Positions 53,210 through 64,000 of a stretch of 64,000 nt of DNA are shown here, piece after piece (the first letter of the stretch is position 1; each line of letters starts with the position of its first letter). A program made the translations under genes and the position numbers. The stretch comes from Thinopyrum elongatum (Eukaryota > Streptophyta > Magnoliopsida > Poales > Poaceae): positions 182,024,942 through 182,088,941 of the forward strand of contig CM022302.1 of assembly GCA_011799875.1 (NCBI GenBank). Reading direction: 5' to 3'. Below the pieces are notes generated by a model. It was not told the origin of the DNA, did not search any database, and saw only the letters and a program-made list of their open reading frames with translations.

Positions 53210-56200
53210 TGTAACACCCCCAGTGGTTAGCTCCAGTAATCACCCCTTTGATTGTGCCATGTCATCATGTTTAACAGTGCATGATCATCATTAGCATTAT
53301 ATTGCATTTCAACTCCTAAGTCAAAATCCAAATTTAAATGAAAGTGGAAAATAAAAGTTGTCTAACATAAAAACTAAATTGTTCATTAAATGGCAAATAT
53401 TCCAGAGACCATTCTAAAATTGTAACCAACAAATAATAAATTAATTAAGAGACTCTAACAGTAGCAAAACAACACTATTTAATCCATTTTCAATTAAATA
53501 AAATCCAAATAAAAAGATATGGGCACCAAACCATTTTATTGAAGTGGTATACAATGCCCTGTAATTTGTGGACCAGGTCACAATTTTTACAAAAGTCATT
53601 TGGGTGCCTAACCATTTACAAAACAGAGAAAAGAGAAAAAGAAAAGAAAAGAAGAAAAGAAAAGGAAAAACCCCCCCAGCCAACTGGGCCAACCGGCTCA
53701 CGCGGCCCACCCCCTGGCCTACATACTCCCTCCCCCGTAACCCTAATCCCCACCCCACTCCCCTCGTTCTCCCCCCACCGATTTCCAGGAGGGATCGGGC
53801 GCGATCCTTCGCCCCGACGCCGGCGACCGTCCCCCAACGGTTGCAACCCGGCTGGCCTCCCCCGACGCCACCGCCGCCCCGCCGCCCCGCCGCCCCGCCT
53901 CCTCCCCGACGGGCCCCCAGCACGCGTCGCCCCACCCTGTCGCCACCAACGCCACTGGCCACCCCTGCCTCGCCTCCCCCCTTGTGAGCACCCCCGGCCT
54001 CCGCTGCCGCTCTCCCCTCTCCCTTTGTCGCCATTCGCCGGGGCCGCGCGCCGGAGCCGCGCTCCGGGCCGCGCTCACCGCGCCCTGGCCATGCTCCCCT
54101 GCGCCCACGCGCGCCCTGCTCGCCCCTGCAGCCGCGCCCGCGCGGCGTCCACCCGCGCTCGGCCACACCCCGCGCTGGCCCCCGGCCCGCTGGCCAGCCA
54201 TGGCCACGGCCACGGCCGCGCCCCTGGGCCGCGCGCGCGCCCAACCCCACTGTGGCTCAGCCACTGACCGCGGGTCCCAACCCCCTGGCCCAATGACGTG
54301 TGGGGCCTAGCCCCTGGATTTAAAAAAAATGAAAATAAAAATGTAAAATGTAAAATTATTAAATATTAAATTAAATTAATTAATTAGTGAATTAATAAAT
54401 CTAATAAATCCTGCTTAATTAGTCTAATTAATTAGTTAGCTTAATTGAACAGTAATTAATTAGCTAAACCCTAATTAAACCTAACTGAGTATGACAGGTG
54501 GGACCCACTGGTCCTGACGTCATGCTGACGTCAGCAAACACTGTTTCGGATAATGTTTAGTTTAAATAATTAAATAAATTCCAGAAATTAATAAAAACTT
54601 TAGAAAATCATATAAAATAATCCGTAACTCAGATCGAAAAACTTTGTACATGAAAGTCGCTCAGAACGACGAGACGAATCCGAATACGCGGTCCGTTTGT
54701 TCGCCACACGTCCCTAACTATCCGAACATGCAACCGTTCCCCTCTTTTCGTCTGTTCGAAAAGCCGGACACCGGAAATACTTTCCCGGATGTTTTTCTCT
54801 TTCGCCGGTATTACCTAGCCCTACGATAGAACACCGCTTGCTCTGCTTATTGACAGGTCATGCACTTGTTTGCTTAGTATTTACTGTTTCCTCCCCCTCT
54901 TCTCTCTCGGTAGCCCCCGACACCGATGTCGTCCCCGAGGCCGACGCAGCTCCGGAGCCCGAAGACACTGTTGATGACCTTGCCCTTGCCGCCGAGCAAC
55001 CAGGCAAGCCCCCCCTTGAGCATACCGATATCGCCCATTCTATTTTCTCATGCTTGCATTAGAATTGCTGCTGCTGCTGCTTTACCTATTCTGATGCATA
55101 GCCTGTTTATTGTAACCTGCTGTTGATAATTACCTGCATATCCTAAACTGTTTAGTCTAGGCTGGGTAGAGACCTATCAGTGACCCCACTTATCCCGGCT
55201 GCCGCGTTGGATTGTCAGAAGACCCGATCAACGGGATTGAAGACCAGGCCCCGACACCGCACATCACCCCCCCTTAGTTGTAACGACACTGCAACGTTAA
55301 TATCGAGTGCCGAGGGTGATACCTCGTGCAGCACTTCTGCTGTTAACTCTGTAGAGTAGCTATTCGGTCGTGGTCATCGAGGGTGATTCCTCCTTCACCG
55401 CTTCCGATAACGACGCCGTCGTACAACACCTCAAGTGTGAACCCAGCGAGGGTGATTCCTCCGAGTTCACCTTGACGGATACATCGAGTAGGAATCCAAC
55501 GAGGGTGATACCTCGGATTCCCCTGATGTTATGGACACACGGACACTTGGACTGTACTATTTTTACTTGGAAAGGCGGGTCGACCCTAAGGGGTACCCGC
55601 GTGTGATGTGAAGACGGGTTGCCTGTATGGTGCCCGAGTGATGAATACGAGGCGCGGCCGGGCATTCTTAACCCTTGCAGCAAGTCCTCGAGACGGGGCG
55701 ACGGGGTCACATCTTTCGTGAGTCTTTGCTCGTTACCGCAAGCCCAAGGTACTAACGATTTGGATATTTGATCCGAGTAGGCCTCTGGTCTGATAGCACT
55801 AACCACCACGTGGGCATAGTATGGGCATTCTGCATCGTATGCATCAGCCGAAAGCTCTGTCAGACGTCCAGTTCAGCAGTGCGGCATGGAGTGATTGGCG
55901 CCATTGCGGTGGTGCTTGGATCTGAGCCATGTGCGCAATGACCCGGAGGGTGAGGGGCAATGGCCAAGACCCCCTTGCGCTTAGGATGTAGACCGACGGG
56001 GACCTCTCTGCTGAGCTGTAGGTAGGGTTGCGATGTGTCGTTTGGCCGAGGCCGGGCATGACCCAGGAAAGTGTGTCCGACCGGAGTTAATCGAGCGTGT
56101 TGGGTAAGTTGGTGCACCCCTGTAGGGAAGAAAACTTCTATCGATAGCCGGTCCTACGGTAACGGACACTCGGAGTTGTATCCTGATTGATACAATTTAG

Positions 56201-56993
56201 AATTGGATACTTGGATACTATGGCTCTGGGATTGCTTCTCGCAGGGAGTCGAGAAGGGATCTCAGGACGAGGTTGATGACTGTATGGCTCTGGGATTGCT
56301 TTCTCGCAGGGAGTCGAGAAAGGATCTCTGGGTGAGGTTGAGACTTATGATACTGCTACATTATATTGAACTGTTCTACTCTCTTCTACTGCTGCAAGAC
56401 CGCTGAAGATGCTAGTCTTCGATAGGACTAGGCCTTCTCTCTATTCTGGCATTTCTGCAGCCCAGTCCACATATACAGCCTCCCCTTGAAAATGTTGCAT
56501 ATGTAGTGTAGATCCTTGCTTGCTGAGTACTTCTGAGTACTCACGGTTGCTTTGTTTTCCTTTTCTCCCCATATCAGTTTGTCGTGACCAAGATGACGGA
56601 GTCCTTGAGACAGTTGCCCCCGCCAACGATCGCTACTACTACTACCCAGAGGATGGATACTACTACGAGTTGACTGACGACCAGGAGTAGGATCGGAGGG
56701 TCCCAGGCAGGAGGCCTACGCCTTTCGATCGTAGTGTTTTATTTAGCCCCGCTTTACTAAAGGCCTTTCTGTGCTTTCTTTTATATCTGTACTCAGGTAT
56801 CTGATGCTTCCGCTGACGCTTGTACGCAAGCTTATGTATTCGAGCCCTCGAGGCCCCTGGCTTGTAATATAAAGCTTGTATGACTTTAATTTATGTTTTA
56901 GAGTTGTGTTGTGATATCTTCCCGTGAGTCCTTAGGCTTGATCGTGTGCATTTGCGTGTATGATTAGTGCACGATTGAGCCGGGGGCGTCACA
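53210..56993 (+). repeat. 3' LTR of the LARD element (3,784 bp)
   Basis: Co-linear with the 5' LTR and about 36 bp shorter, mainly through small indels in the C-rich block. Over roughly 270 bp compared by eye (56188 onward against 49381 onward) I found two differences, both C against T. All four stem-loop motifs are intact here, while one is mutated in the 5' LTR. Confidence 0.92.
54515..54533. promoter_or_regulatory. Tandem TGACGTCA (as-1-like) in 3' LTR
   Basis: Exact counterpart of the pair at 47708-47726 with the same spacing. It could drive read-out transcription into the right flank. Confidence 0.6.
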
Positions 56994-56998
56994 CTAAG

Positions 56999-57142
56999 CA
57001 TGGGAGATTGAGGTGAATGGTAAGATTCATCTGTGCCTATTCTATATGTCGCCATTCGTGTTTGTAGTCTTATGCTTGTCAAGTAAGTTGTTATACTGTG
57101 GTAAGCACTATGTGTGCTGTCCAATCTAAGTGCCCAGGCAAC
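56999..57142. other. Right flank of the LARD insertion
   Basis: Continuation of the sequence left of 46362, up to the start of the next element. No gene recognised. Confidence 0.4.
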
Positions 57143-57519
57143 ATGCACTACAAAAAAAAGACACATCCATGACATTTTGGCCCAAAGGAAATTTTTTCTG
57201 TCATGGTTATAACACTTCTATGACAAAATTGTGACAAAAACACGTATCATCATAGATGTGGTGGGCTCCTACTTCTATGACAAAAAATCATGACAGAAAA
57301 TGGGCTTTTCGTCCTGGGCGGGCCGGGGACGCACCTGCATGACATTCTTTGGGCCGTCCATGACGGAAAAAAAATCATGGTAGAAGCGAGGATGAGAAAA
57401 ATTTCGGGGAGTTCCTGGTTACGGTGGGTGGTTGGGGCCGAGCGATGCACGGAGGTTTGCGCGTTTATCTCGTATAGGTACGCGCACGTGTGTGCGAGGC
57501 GTTGGGCTCTAACTGAACC

Positions 57520-58460
57520 CGAGCGAGACATTCGCTTACTGAATCCGAGCGATTGCACTAGCTACATTACTGAACCCGAGCGATCGACCCCTTAGCTATT
57601 GACTGAACCCGAGCGATTCCTTCGCTGCTGACTGAACCCGAGCGATTCTTTCGCTACTGCTGCTGAAGCCGATCGAACCTGCCTCTTGATGAACAGTGAC
57701 CGTTGTTGGGGGTTGGATGAACAGTTCCTGGTGGGGGTTGGATGAACAGGACCCCCGTGGTAGTAGGGCGTTGCCGCTGGATGAACAGGACCCCGAGGAG
57801 GCCGCCACACCCGAGCCGGTTGGGGGTGGATGAACAGGACCCCTTGGAGGGCTGGTTGAACAGTAGCCAGTGGAGGTTAGATGAACAGTAGCCCGTGGAT
57901 GAACAATAGCTGGTGGAGGCAGGAGGAAGACTCGGTGGATGAATAGTAGCAGGTGGAGGCTGGAGGAAGTCCATGGTGGATGGGCAGTAGCCCGTGGAGG
58001 CTGGAGCAAGGCAATCGACGGTGGATGAACAGTAGCCCGGGGAGTCCCGTTTTGCGGTATGCCACACCCTTCCCGATGAACAGGACCCCGTTTCGACCGT
58101 AGGTGCTCCAACAGAAGTCCGTTTCCTCCGTTTTACGGTACGCCACACCCCTCCCGATCAACATGACCTCGTTTCGACCGTAGGCACTCAAACAGAAGTC
58201 CGTTTCCTTCATTTTGCGGTATGCTAGACCCTTCCCGATGAATAGGACCCCGTTTCGATCGTACACAGTCGAACAGAAGGTCGTTTCCTCCGTTCCGTGG
58301 TACGCCAGACCTCGTTTCGGCTGTTCCGTCCAAGCCGGTTGACTCCCGATGAACAGGACATATTCTGACCCAGTCGGTTGCCTCCCGATGAACATGACGT
58401 TGTTTCCTCCATTTCGAACCAGCCTGTTGACTGCCGATGAACAGGACGCCGTTGCTGCCG
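57520..58460. repeat. Array of GATGAACAG and related motifs
   Basis: From 57520 to 57640 'ctgaacccgagcgatt' recurs five times. From 57690 to 58450 'gatgaaca(g/t)' followed by 'gacccc' or 'tagccc' recurs at least sixteen times at irregular spacing (for example 57750, 57790, 57838, 57891, 58034, 58086, 58360, 58450). Within it, 58040-58320 is an 81-bp tandem repeat with 'ggtatgcca(c/g)a' at 58054, 58135, 58216 and 58297. Confidence 0.85.
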
Positions 58461-58760
58461 TCCGTTGCCTCTCCATGTACACGAGCCCTAGCCATACGTA
58501 TGCGCGAGTACGCGTTCGAGACCCCGCCCGTATGTACGTACGCGCCTGTAGTTTTTAGAGCGTGGTTGTATGTACGTGTACTCCATTTAGATGGGACTAC
58601 ATGGACTGCTACGTAGGGGCCGGACTGTACTACGATACGTGTCGCTGCTTGCTCGACCACGGTTTATCCTTGCAGAGACGCCGATCGGCCAGTATGTACG
58701 TACACGTTGGCGACCAGACAGACAACGCTACGTACGCTTTGACCGGATGGGTACCAGCTG

Positions 58761-60110
58761 TCAGGAGGATAAGGAGGCACTTCTTTGCATGTGAAGATAT
58801 AGCTGTTGGGCTCCAGCTGTCAGGGGAAGGATTCATTTTTTTGCGTGTAATATGGAGGCACTTCCTTGTGTCCAAAGATGTAGCTGGTGGGTCCAGCTGT
58901 CAGTGTCACCGCGTACAGTCGTCTTCTGATGGCTGTCATTCGTTGACCACCTTGACCACGCCACGCCGGGAGCACCAAGGCAATGGACGACGGTGAGGCC
59001 TAGGAAGGAAACAACGTGGAGGCGGGGAAGACGCGGCAGTGGATGCCCACGTGGAGGGGAGTACGAGAGTTGACTGGTTCGGCTGCGGTGTGAGGCTGTC
59101 GTCGCCGGAGAATAACAGTGTGGGTGAGTAGAGGGATGGCATGGCCAGCGGTGGCAGCACAGCCTGCCACGGGAGATAGGAGCAGGCGGTACGGCGTGTG
59201 CTGGTTTGGGCGGCTGGAGCAAGAAGACCAGAGGTTGAAGACGCAACACGGCGATTGGATTAACATCCAACGATGACTGCACCTAGAATCGTTTGTTGAC
59301 TAAGTCGACAAAGCCCTCCGTACGCGTCAACTTAGTAGGCCCACAAGTCAGCCTCCAAATCTGGTGGGTCCCAGCTAGCAGGGGGAATCATTTTTTTGCG
59401 CGTAATAATGTGGCACTTCCTTGCGTGCGAAGATGTAGCTGGTGGGTCCCTGCTATCAGGGAGAGGAAAGTTTTTTTTTCACGTAATAAGGATTCACTTG
59501 CTTGCGTGCGAAGATGTAAACTTGTCAGGGGGAGAAATCATTTGTTTTCACATAATAAGGAGGCACTTGCTTGCGTGCGGCCATGGACCATGTGGGTCCC
59601 TATTGTCAGCCACTCCACGTACATTCCTCTTCCAATGACTGTCGTTTGTTAACAAAGTTGACCATGCCGCCCCGAGAAAACCAACGCGGTGGATGACGGC
59701 GAGGCCTAGGAAGGGAATGACCCAGAGCCGGTGAAGACACAGAAGTGGATGCCCACGCAGAGAGGAGTACGAGGGTTCACTGGTTCAACTGCGGTGTGAG
59801 GCCGCCGTCGCCGGAGAATAACTAGAGGTGTTGGTGAGTAGAGGAATGACCTGGACGGTGATGGGAGTAGGGTGGGCCGGTGAGGCATGCGCGGCAGCAC
59901 AGCCGGCCATGGATGGCGGTAGCAGGCGGTACCACCGGTGGTGGTTTGGGTGGCTGAAGCAAGAATATCCGAGATTGAAGAAGCACAACAGCCAACTGCT
60001 GCTAGAATCGTGTGTTTGTTGACTATAAGGTGAAAAAGCCTTGCGTACGCGTCAACTTTGTTTTTTTAGGCTTGCATACGCGTCAACTTAGTAGGCCCAC
60101 AAGTGAGCAT
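58761..60110. repeat. 706-bp tandem duplication with nested 80-bp repeats
   Basis: Two co-linear units are recognisable by 'gaggcctaggaagg' at 58995 and 59701 and by 'gtgtgaggc(t/c)g(t/c)cgtcgccgg' in each. Both are followed by '(c/g)cgtacgcgtcaac'. Between and before them, 'gcact(t/g)c(c/t)ttgcgtgcgaagatgta' repeats about every 70-80 bp. The frames in it are not conserved between units, so no gene is called. Confidence 0.85.
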
Positions 60111-60941
60111 CACATCTGTGGCAGAGAGCATATAGCCCATTTGCGATTTGTAATAATTTACAACCCATTTCTTAATTCTAATGGAATTTACTGCAGCCCA
60201 TTTACTGTTTGTTAACATTACAACCCATTTTTCTAGCCAGGACAACGGTTTATGCTTTCAATCAAATTTCCCACATTTTTATGGGATCCGATATATTATT
60301 TATTCTAAAATTTCGAGCCATATTAAATCTAATTTCAAAATAAATTAATATTAGGTAAAAACTCAACAAAATTATGCGCGCAACAATTAATAAAATTAAA
60401 ATTTTAAAAATAAAAAAAATGCAATGCGGGAGCTCCCGCCCTCTAACGAGGTTCTGTAAAAAATATCCAAAAAATAACAATTTTGAAACTAATTACCTGT
60501 TTGGAGCATTTTTTAAATATTTACAGCACATTTTTTATAATTACGGCCCATTTATTTTTTTAAAGCCCATTTTCTTGGCAAGCCTAATGCATCCATCGTA
60601 GGAAAGATTTACGGCCCAGCGGGCCGGAGAATAACAAGTTGGCCTGGGTTGGGTATTCCTCAAAAATAAAGTATAGCTAGGCAAGCCATTTTCACCTTGA
60701 AAAAATAATATTTGGGCTGGATATTTGGTCGACATAAAATAATAGCCTGGGCTAGACAGGCCACAACCCGCCCAGTTGATACCCTGCTCCTCTGAACAAC
60801 AACAAAAACATCGCTAACAAAAATTCTGCTCACCCCTCAAGAAAACAAATACTGCTCGAGTTGGTGGGTCCTAGCTGTCGACTGCTCCTTTTGCAATTCT
60901 CTCGTTTATTGACTATATATGTTGACAATGATGTGGAACCG

Positions 60942-61890
60942 TGTCGTGGGGGAAGCACCATCACCTATGAGGAAAGGTTGCCCCTTTGTGGTTCGGTGAG
61001 GGGATGATCACATTGCACAAAGAGCAGAAACAACAGGGCAGCGCGGCGATGCACAACTCTGTTTTTACCCAGGTTTGGGCCGCTTTGCAGCGTAAAACCC
61101 TACTCCTGCTATGGTGAATTGATCTGGAGGAGCACGAAGACACGGAGCGCTCAAGCCCGACAAGTGGCCTCGGGGAGAGCAGCTACACGCGTACAAGTGT
61201 TTAGGGATCAAAGATTCAAACCCCTTGCTAGGTTGCCTCAGGCCTCCTTTTATAGCTTAAGGGGTGACCACAGTGGCAAAACAGTCATTACAGCATGATT
61301 AGATAGCTAACAGTGTTATCATACCTAACTCTGGCAGTTAGGACAAAGTGCATTAAATGCACTGTTAGGTGTCGTGCTGAGGTTGAAGCCTGGCAAGCCT
61401 GCCGCGCCGCTTATCCATCTACCTCTTATTAGCATGACACGACATCAGGACGGGTGTCAATAAAGTTAATCTCTTCTCCAGCAGGTTGCCACGTACTCAA
61501 CGAGATCCACCTAGCCATTTGAGAGCTCGACACCGCAATGATTAGTGACTGGCGTACGATGAGGTGGAGCGGTGGCATCCTGGTGGAAGCTTGTTGGCAC
61601 GGAGCTTGCCGGGCTCTCTCTTGTGGTCTTGGCGGCCCCGGGAGCCTTGCTGAGGGGGTTTGGATTTGAGCCCTAGGTGTAGTCTCGACCCTGCCGGGCT
61701 CGCCTGCCCAGCAAAGGAGGCTCTCCTTGGGGATTCTCTGGTTACTTCGGTCTTCTTAATGCACTCCTTGATCTCATGAAGAGCGGTTTCTCTGGCTTAT
61801 CTTGTGCCATGTCTTGGTACTTGATGTATAGGTGGTTGTACGCCGATGCATAAGTCAGGTCAGCAAACACACAAGTTTGTTACACCGACA
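60942..61890 (-). repeat. Gypsy 3' LTR, 949 bp
   Basis: Starts TGTCGTGGGGG and ends ACACCGACA, so on the minus strand the LTR starts TGTCGGTGTAACAAAC. Right of it the minus strand reads GGCCCGGGGGCTCC, a polypurine-like tract common before this LTR type. That makes this the 3' LTR of a minus-strand element whose interior extends to the right. The 5 bases left (AACCG) should be its target site; the partner is beyond the window. Confidence 0.7.
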
Positions 61891-62402
61891 GGAGCCCCCG
61901 GGCCACACGTGCCGCCGGGCATCGTTGGGGTAGGCCCAACCAAAGCATAGGCGTACACAGATCTTGCCGGGGCCGACACTTGTATATTTTTTGAGATCTT
62001 CTTTGCTTCTTCATTACTCTGGACTTGGGTTAGTTTCCAGGGGTCCCGTGGTATCTTTATACCGATACAGCGTGCGCCGTTCATGTTGCAAACGAGGGGC
62101 GTCCACGCCCACGGGAGCCCATTACGATGCTCGTGCGTGAATTGTGGTAACTGCTATTTTACCTTAAGTTCTTCCACCACTGCCGTCGTTTCCGCCACGC
62201 GTGCTGCATGCATTGCGCGGGGTTGGTGGCGGACGCGCAGGGCGCGGGGACGTGTGCCTTTGGCAGAATACACAGTGCCCCGGATTGGCGTAGCGGGGCG
62301 ACCGATGAATCAGGATGCCATCAGGGATGCAGGAGGCTAGATTGGAGGAGTGGGGCGGTTGCCCCTGAGTAGTGGAGAGCCAGCTTCCCCCTCTCACCCC
62401 GC

Positions 62403-62410
62403 TATAAAAG
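62403..62410 (+). promoter_or_regulatory. TATA box of antisense B3 gene
   Basis: TATAAAAG lies 83 bases before the ATG at 62486, with a pyrimidine-rich leader between them (CTCATCTCTTCCTTCTCC). This is a good plant core promoter arrangement. Confidence 0.7.
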
Positions 62411-62485
62411 GAGATGTGAAGGGGGGGGGGGGGGCGACGCTCATCCCTCATCTCTTCCTTCTCCTTCCTTGCTTCCGCTTCCACC

Positions 62486-63158
62486 ATGGCGAGGGGAAGG
62501 GGCCGGGCCTGTGCTCCGACGGTAGCGACGAGAACTTCCTCTCGACACCCCGCCCCTGCCTTCGCTGCAGCCGCAGAGGCTGGATCCAGTGCACAAGGTG
62601 AAGTCACGGGGCACAGTAGGGGTCGATGCGGTACCCGCGGTCGAGGTGGGCAAAGCGGTGCACTCGCCGCTCCTCCTCCAGTTGCTCCAACGCCAACAGA
62701 AGGCCACGTGGGGGATATGGCAAAAGTGCATAATCAAGCTGCGCGATCCTCCCCGCAGTCGCCTGTGGCTCCCTCGCCCCTTTGCCAAGGTGATGGAGGT
62801 CGACCAGCCACCCAGGCTAGGGCTGCGCATGAGTGGCTGCTGTAATGGCGCCGTGTGGGCGAACGTCGAGTTCCCCGCTCCGCGCGTCATGCTCCTCAGG
62901 CGTGGTTGGAAAACCTTCGCCTGTGCCCATTATCTGGCGGAAGGGCACGTTCTCCGCTTCAAATTGGTGGAGTCTGATATGCTCTCCATCAAGGTCTTCG
63001 GGCGCTCAGGTGCTCGCCTAGGGTGCTGCATGGAAAGCTCGAGTGATGAGGAAAGCTCCTCCTCGAGCGATAGCGATGAGAAGGACACTGACGGCGAAGA
63101 CGGCGACGGCGAGTCCCCTGTCGTCAAGCACGAAGACGATGACTCGGACTCCGACTAA
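62486..63158 (+). pseudogene. B3-domain protein carried antisense in a Gypsy element (frameshifted)
   Basis: From ATG 62486 the frame reads MARGRGRACAPTVATRTSS and continues to about 62595. The conserved part then lies in another frame, open to TAA at 63156-63158, so one indel near 62590-62600 probably breaks the gene. A B3-like DNA-binding domain spans roughly 62740-63030: LWLPRPFAKVMEVDQPP, then LRMSGCCNGAVWANVEFPAP, RRGWKTFACAH, GHVLRFKLVESD and IKVFGRSGARLG. It matches the B3 order of beta strands with 'GW-x-x-F' and 'G-x-x-L-x-F'. The C-terminus is a Ser/Asp/Glu-rich acidic tail (DSDEKDTDGEDGDGE). No intron is needed. Nuclear DNA binding is inferred from the domain; the acidic tail could activate transcription. 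A GTG or a later ATG (62794) could also start a shorter protein. Confidence 0.65.
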
Positions 63159-64000
63159 ACACCGGACGCACCATCACCATCAGCTAGGCACCGGCAGCAC
63201 CATCATCTGCAGCTGGACCCTGGTAGAGCGATCTGCCGGGGGGTGCTTGGCCTGGTCGTCACCGCCACCTCCAGCTGGACCCCGACAGGCTCGTGGACTC
63301 CAACTTCGTCTTCCCTGCCGGTGTTCCTGCTGAGCCGCGTCCCTCTGGTCCTGGCGGGGGTGACCAGGGCATCGCCTAGCCGCTCTCCCCGTCCCTGGTC
63401 TCTTATTCCTTATCGGGGAGGCGCCCTCCCGATCTTGTCAAGCTGCATCCTGCTGGTCCTGACGGGGTCAGGCTGGGCTTCTGCCCAGGCGCTCCTTTTG
63501 CCCTCTTTCCTTCTCAATGTAACTCCTAGGAGGAGAGGGACAAGAAAGGCATTACAGGGCACTTATCTTTATAAATTAGAAAATGTGTAGGCATTTGCCA
63601 AATTTGAATCAAAATTATGTAATCCTTCATCCATGTTAGTATTCGTATGACTTGTACTTATTTGTCCATGTAATTTTTGAAAAAAGAGCTTGCCGGGTAC
63701 TTGCGTATGTATTTAAACATACTGAAGGACAAGCCTTCAATACTCTTAGTAAACAAAGTTTTCCGGCAAGACATCTTGTCGGCCTTTAGCGTAGCTACTA
63801 CCAAACCTTGTTTAGTGAGCTCGAAAACGGGTTGGGAGCGCGAACAAAAGCCGGTCCCTTGCCAACCTCTTCAAATGCAGCTACAACCAATCTTGTCGGG
63901 CGGACTCGAGTCAAAGATAGGAGCGCGAATGGCACAGGCAGCAGGGTTTCCTTACATGCAAGTTTCTCATATGCAAGTATAACATGGAATGGTGGGATAT

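Larger units (their letters stand above)
46367..56993 (+). mobile_element. LARD-like Gypsy retrotransposon with 3.8-kb LTRs
   Basis: Two long direct repeats, 46367-50186 and 53210-56993, both start TGTAACACCCCCAGTGG and end CATCACA or CGTCACA. They are flanked by perfect CTAAG duplications (46362-46366, 56994-56998). A tRNA-iMet primer-binding site follows the first and a purine tract precedes the second. The 3.0-kb interior lacks Gag, protease and RT and keeps only a degenerate integrase end with chromodomain. Long LTRs and a short, mostly non-coding interior fit the LARD (large retrotransposon derivative) class, here from a chromodomain Gypsy (Tekay-like) lineage. The LTRs are nearly identical in segments I compared, so the insertion is fairly young. 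Confidence 0.9.
57146..60930 (+). mobile_element. CACTA-like element, left end and repeat-rich body
   Basis: The terminus CACTACAAAAAAAAGAC at 57146 is preceded by ATG (57143-57145), a possible 3-bp target site. It is followed by many 'atgaca' and 'tgacaaaa' motifs over 230 bp, like CACTA sub-terminal repeats. The body consists of motif arrays and a 706-bp duplication. From 60118 to 60600 it is AT-rich with repeated 'gcccattt'. No transposase frame and no right terminus are visible; the Gypsy LTR at 60942 probably truncates or interrupts it. Confidence 0.5.
61891..64000 (-). mobile_element. Gypsy interior next to 3' LTR, with antisense gene
   Basis: The interior of the element whose 3' LTR is at 60942-61890. 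No pol motif is visible on the minus strand in this 2.1 kb. It holds a plus-strand B3 gene with its own TATA box. After the gene, 63160-63600 is a GC-rich 3' flank, and 63600-64000 is AT-richer with no clear frame. Accessory genes in reverse orientation between pol and the 3' LTR are known from Tat/Grande-type plant Gypsy elements. Confidence 0.5.

Noticed and set aside
53441..54250. 269-codon minus-strand frame in the LARD 3' LTR
   Set aside because: Same C-rich block as above, not conserved in length in the 5' LTR (split there), so treated as compositional.
62418..62434. G-run upstream of the B3 gene as a G-quadruplex
   Set aside because: A single homopolymer run, more likely slippage; four separate G-tracts are not present.

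Overview
This is nuclear DNA from a grass, most likely a Triticeae species (wheat, Aegilops or barley group). Three ordinary plant genes sit in a large mass of nested transposable elements (TEs). These include SIRE-type Copia LTRs, TGTCG-ended Gypsy LTRs, CACTA elements, and Stowaway and Tourist MITEs of kinds familiar from Triticeae genomes. Species and chromosome cannot be told from the window.

Layout. 1-2870: pieces of three LTRs nested in each other. 2871-10652: a decayed SIRE-lineage Copia retrotransposon on the minus strand, with Gag, protease, integrase, RT and RNase H remains and one intact LTR. 10676-12240: a probable TIR transposon carrying a 55-bp minisatellite. 13126-22562: a 20-exon gene for actin-related protein ARP4 (443 aa), complete, with a plastid DNA insert in intron 10 and a MITE in intron 17. 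23051-24935: two MITEs and a 153-bp tandem array. 25100-39263: a small retroposon with a 16-bp target duplication, split by a 13.1-kb CACTA element (25629-38711, TSD ATT). The CACTA has no visible transposase but holds three small ORFs, a split B3-like gene, and several tandem arrays, one of them interrupted by a solo Copia LTR.

40242-45005: two convergent F-box genes, one single-exon and GC-rich, the other with a spliced 5' leader containing a long upstream ORF. 46367-56993: a LARD-like retrotransposon with two 3.8-kb LTRs (TSD CTAAG). Its pol is reduced to a chromodomain remnant, and its LTRs carry a tandem TGACGTCA element, stem-loop motifs and a candidate two-exon acidic ORF. 57146-60930: a CACTA-like region made mostly of repeats. 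60942-64000: the 3' end of another Gypsy element, with a B3-domain gene in antisense orientation next to its 3' LTR.

How it works together. The host genes are ARP4, a nuclear chromatin-complex subunit, and two F-box proteins, which are substrate receptors of SCF ubiquitin ligases. They show no functional link beyond position. Everything else is mobile DNA. The most interesting part is accessory coding capacity carried by TEs: two different B3-like DNA-binding ORFs in unrelated elements, and a split acidic ORF inside LTRs. Introns and exons were assigned by reading splice sites and reading frame by eye. Family names rest on recalled terminal sequences, not on database searches.
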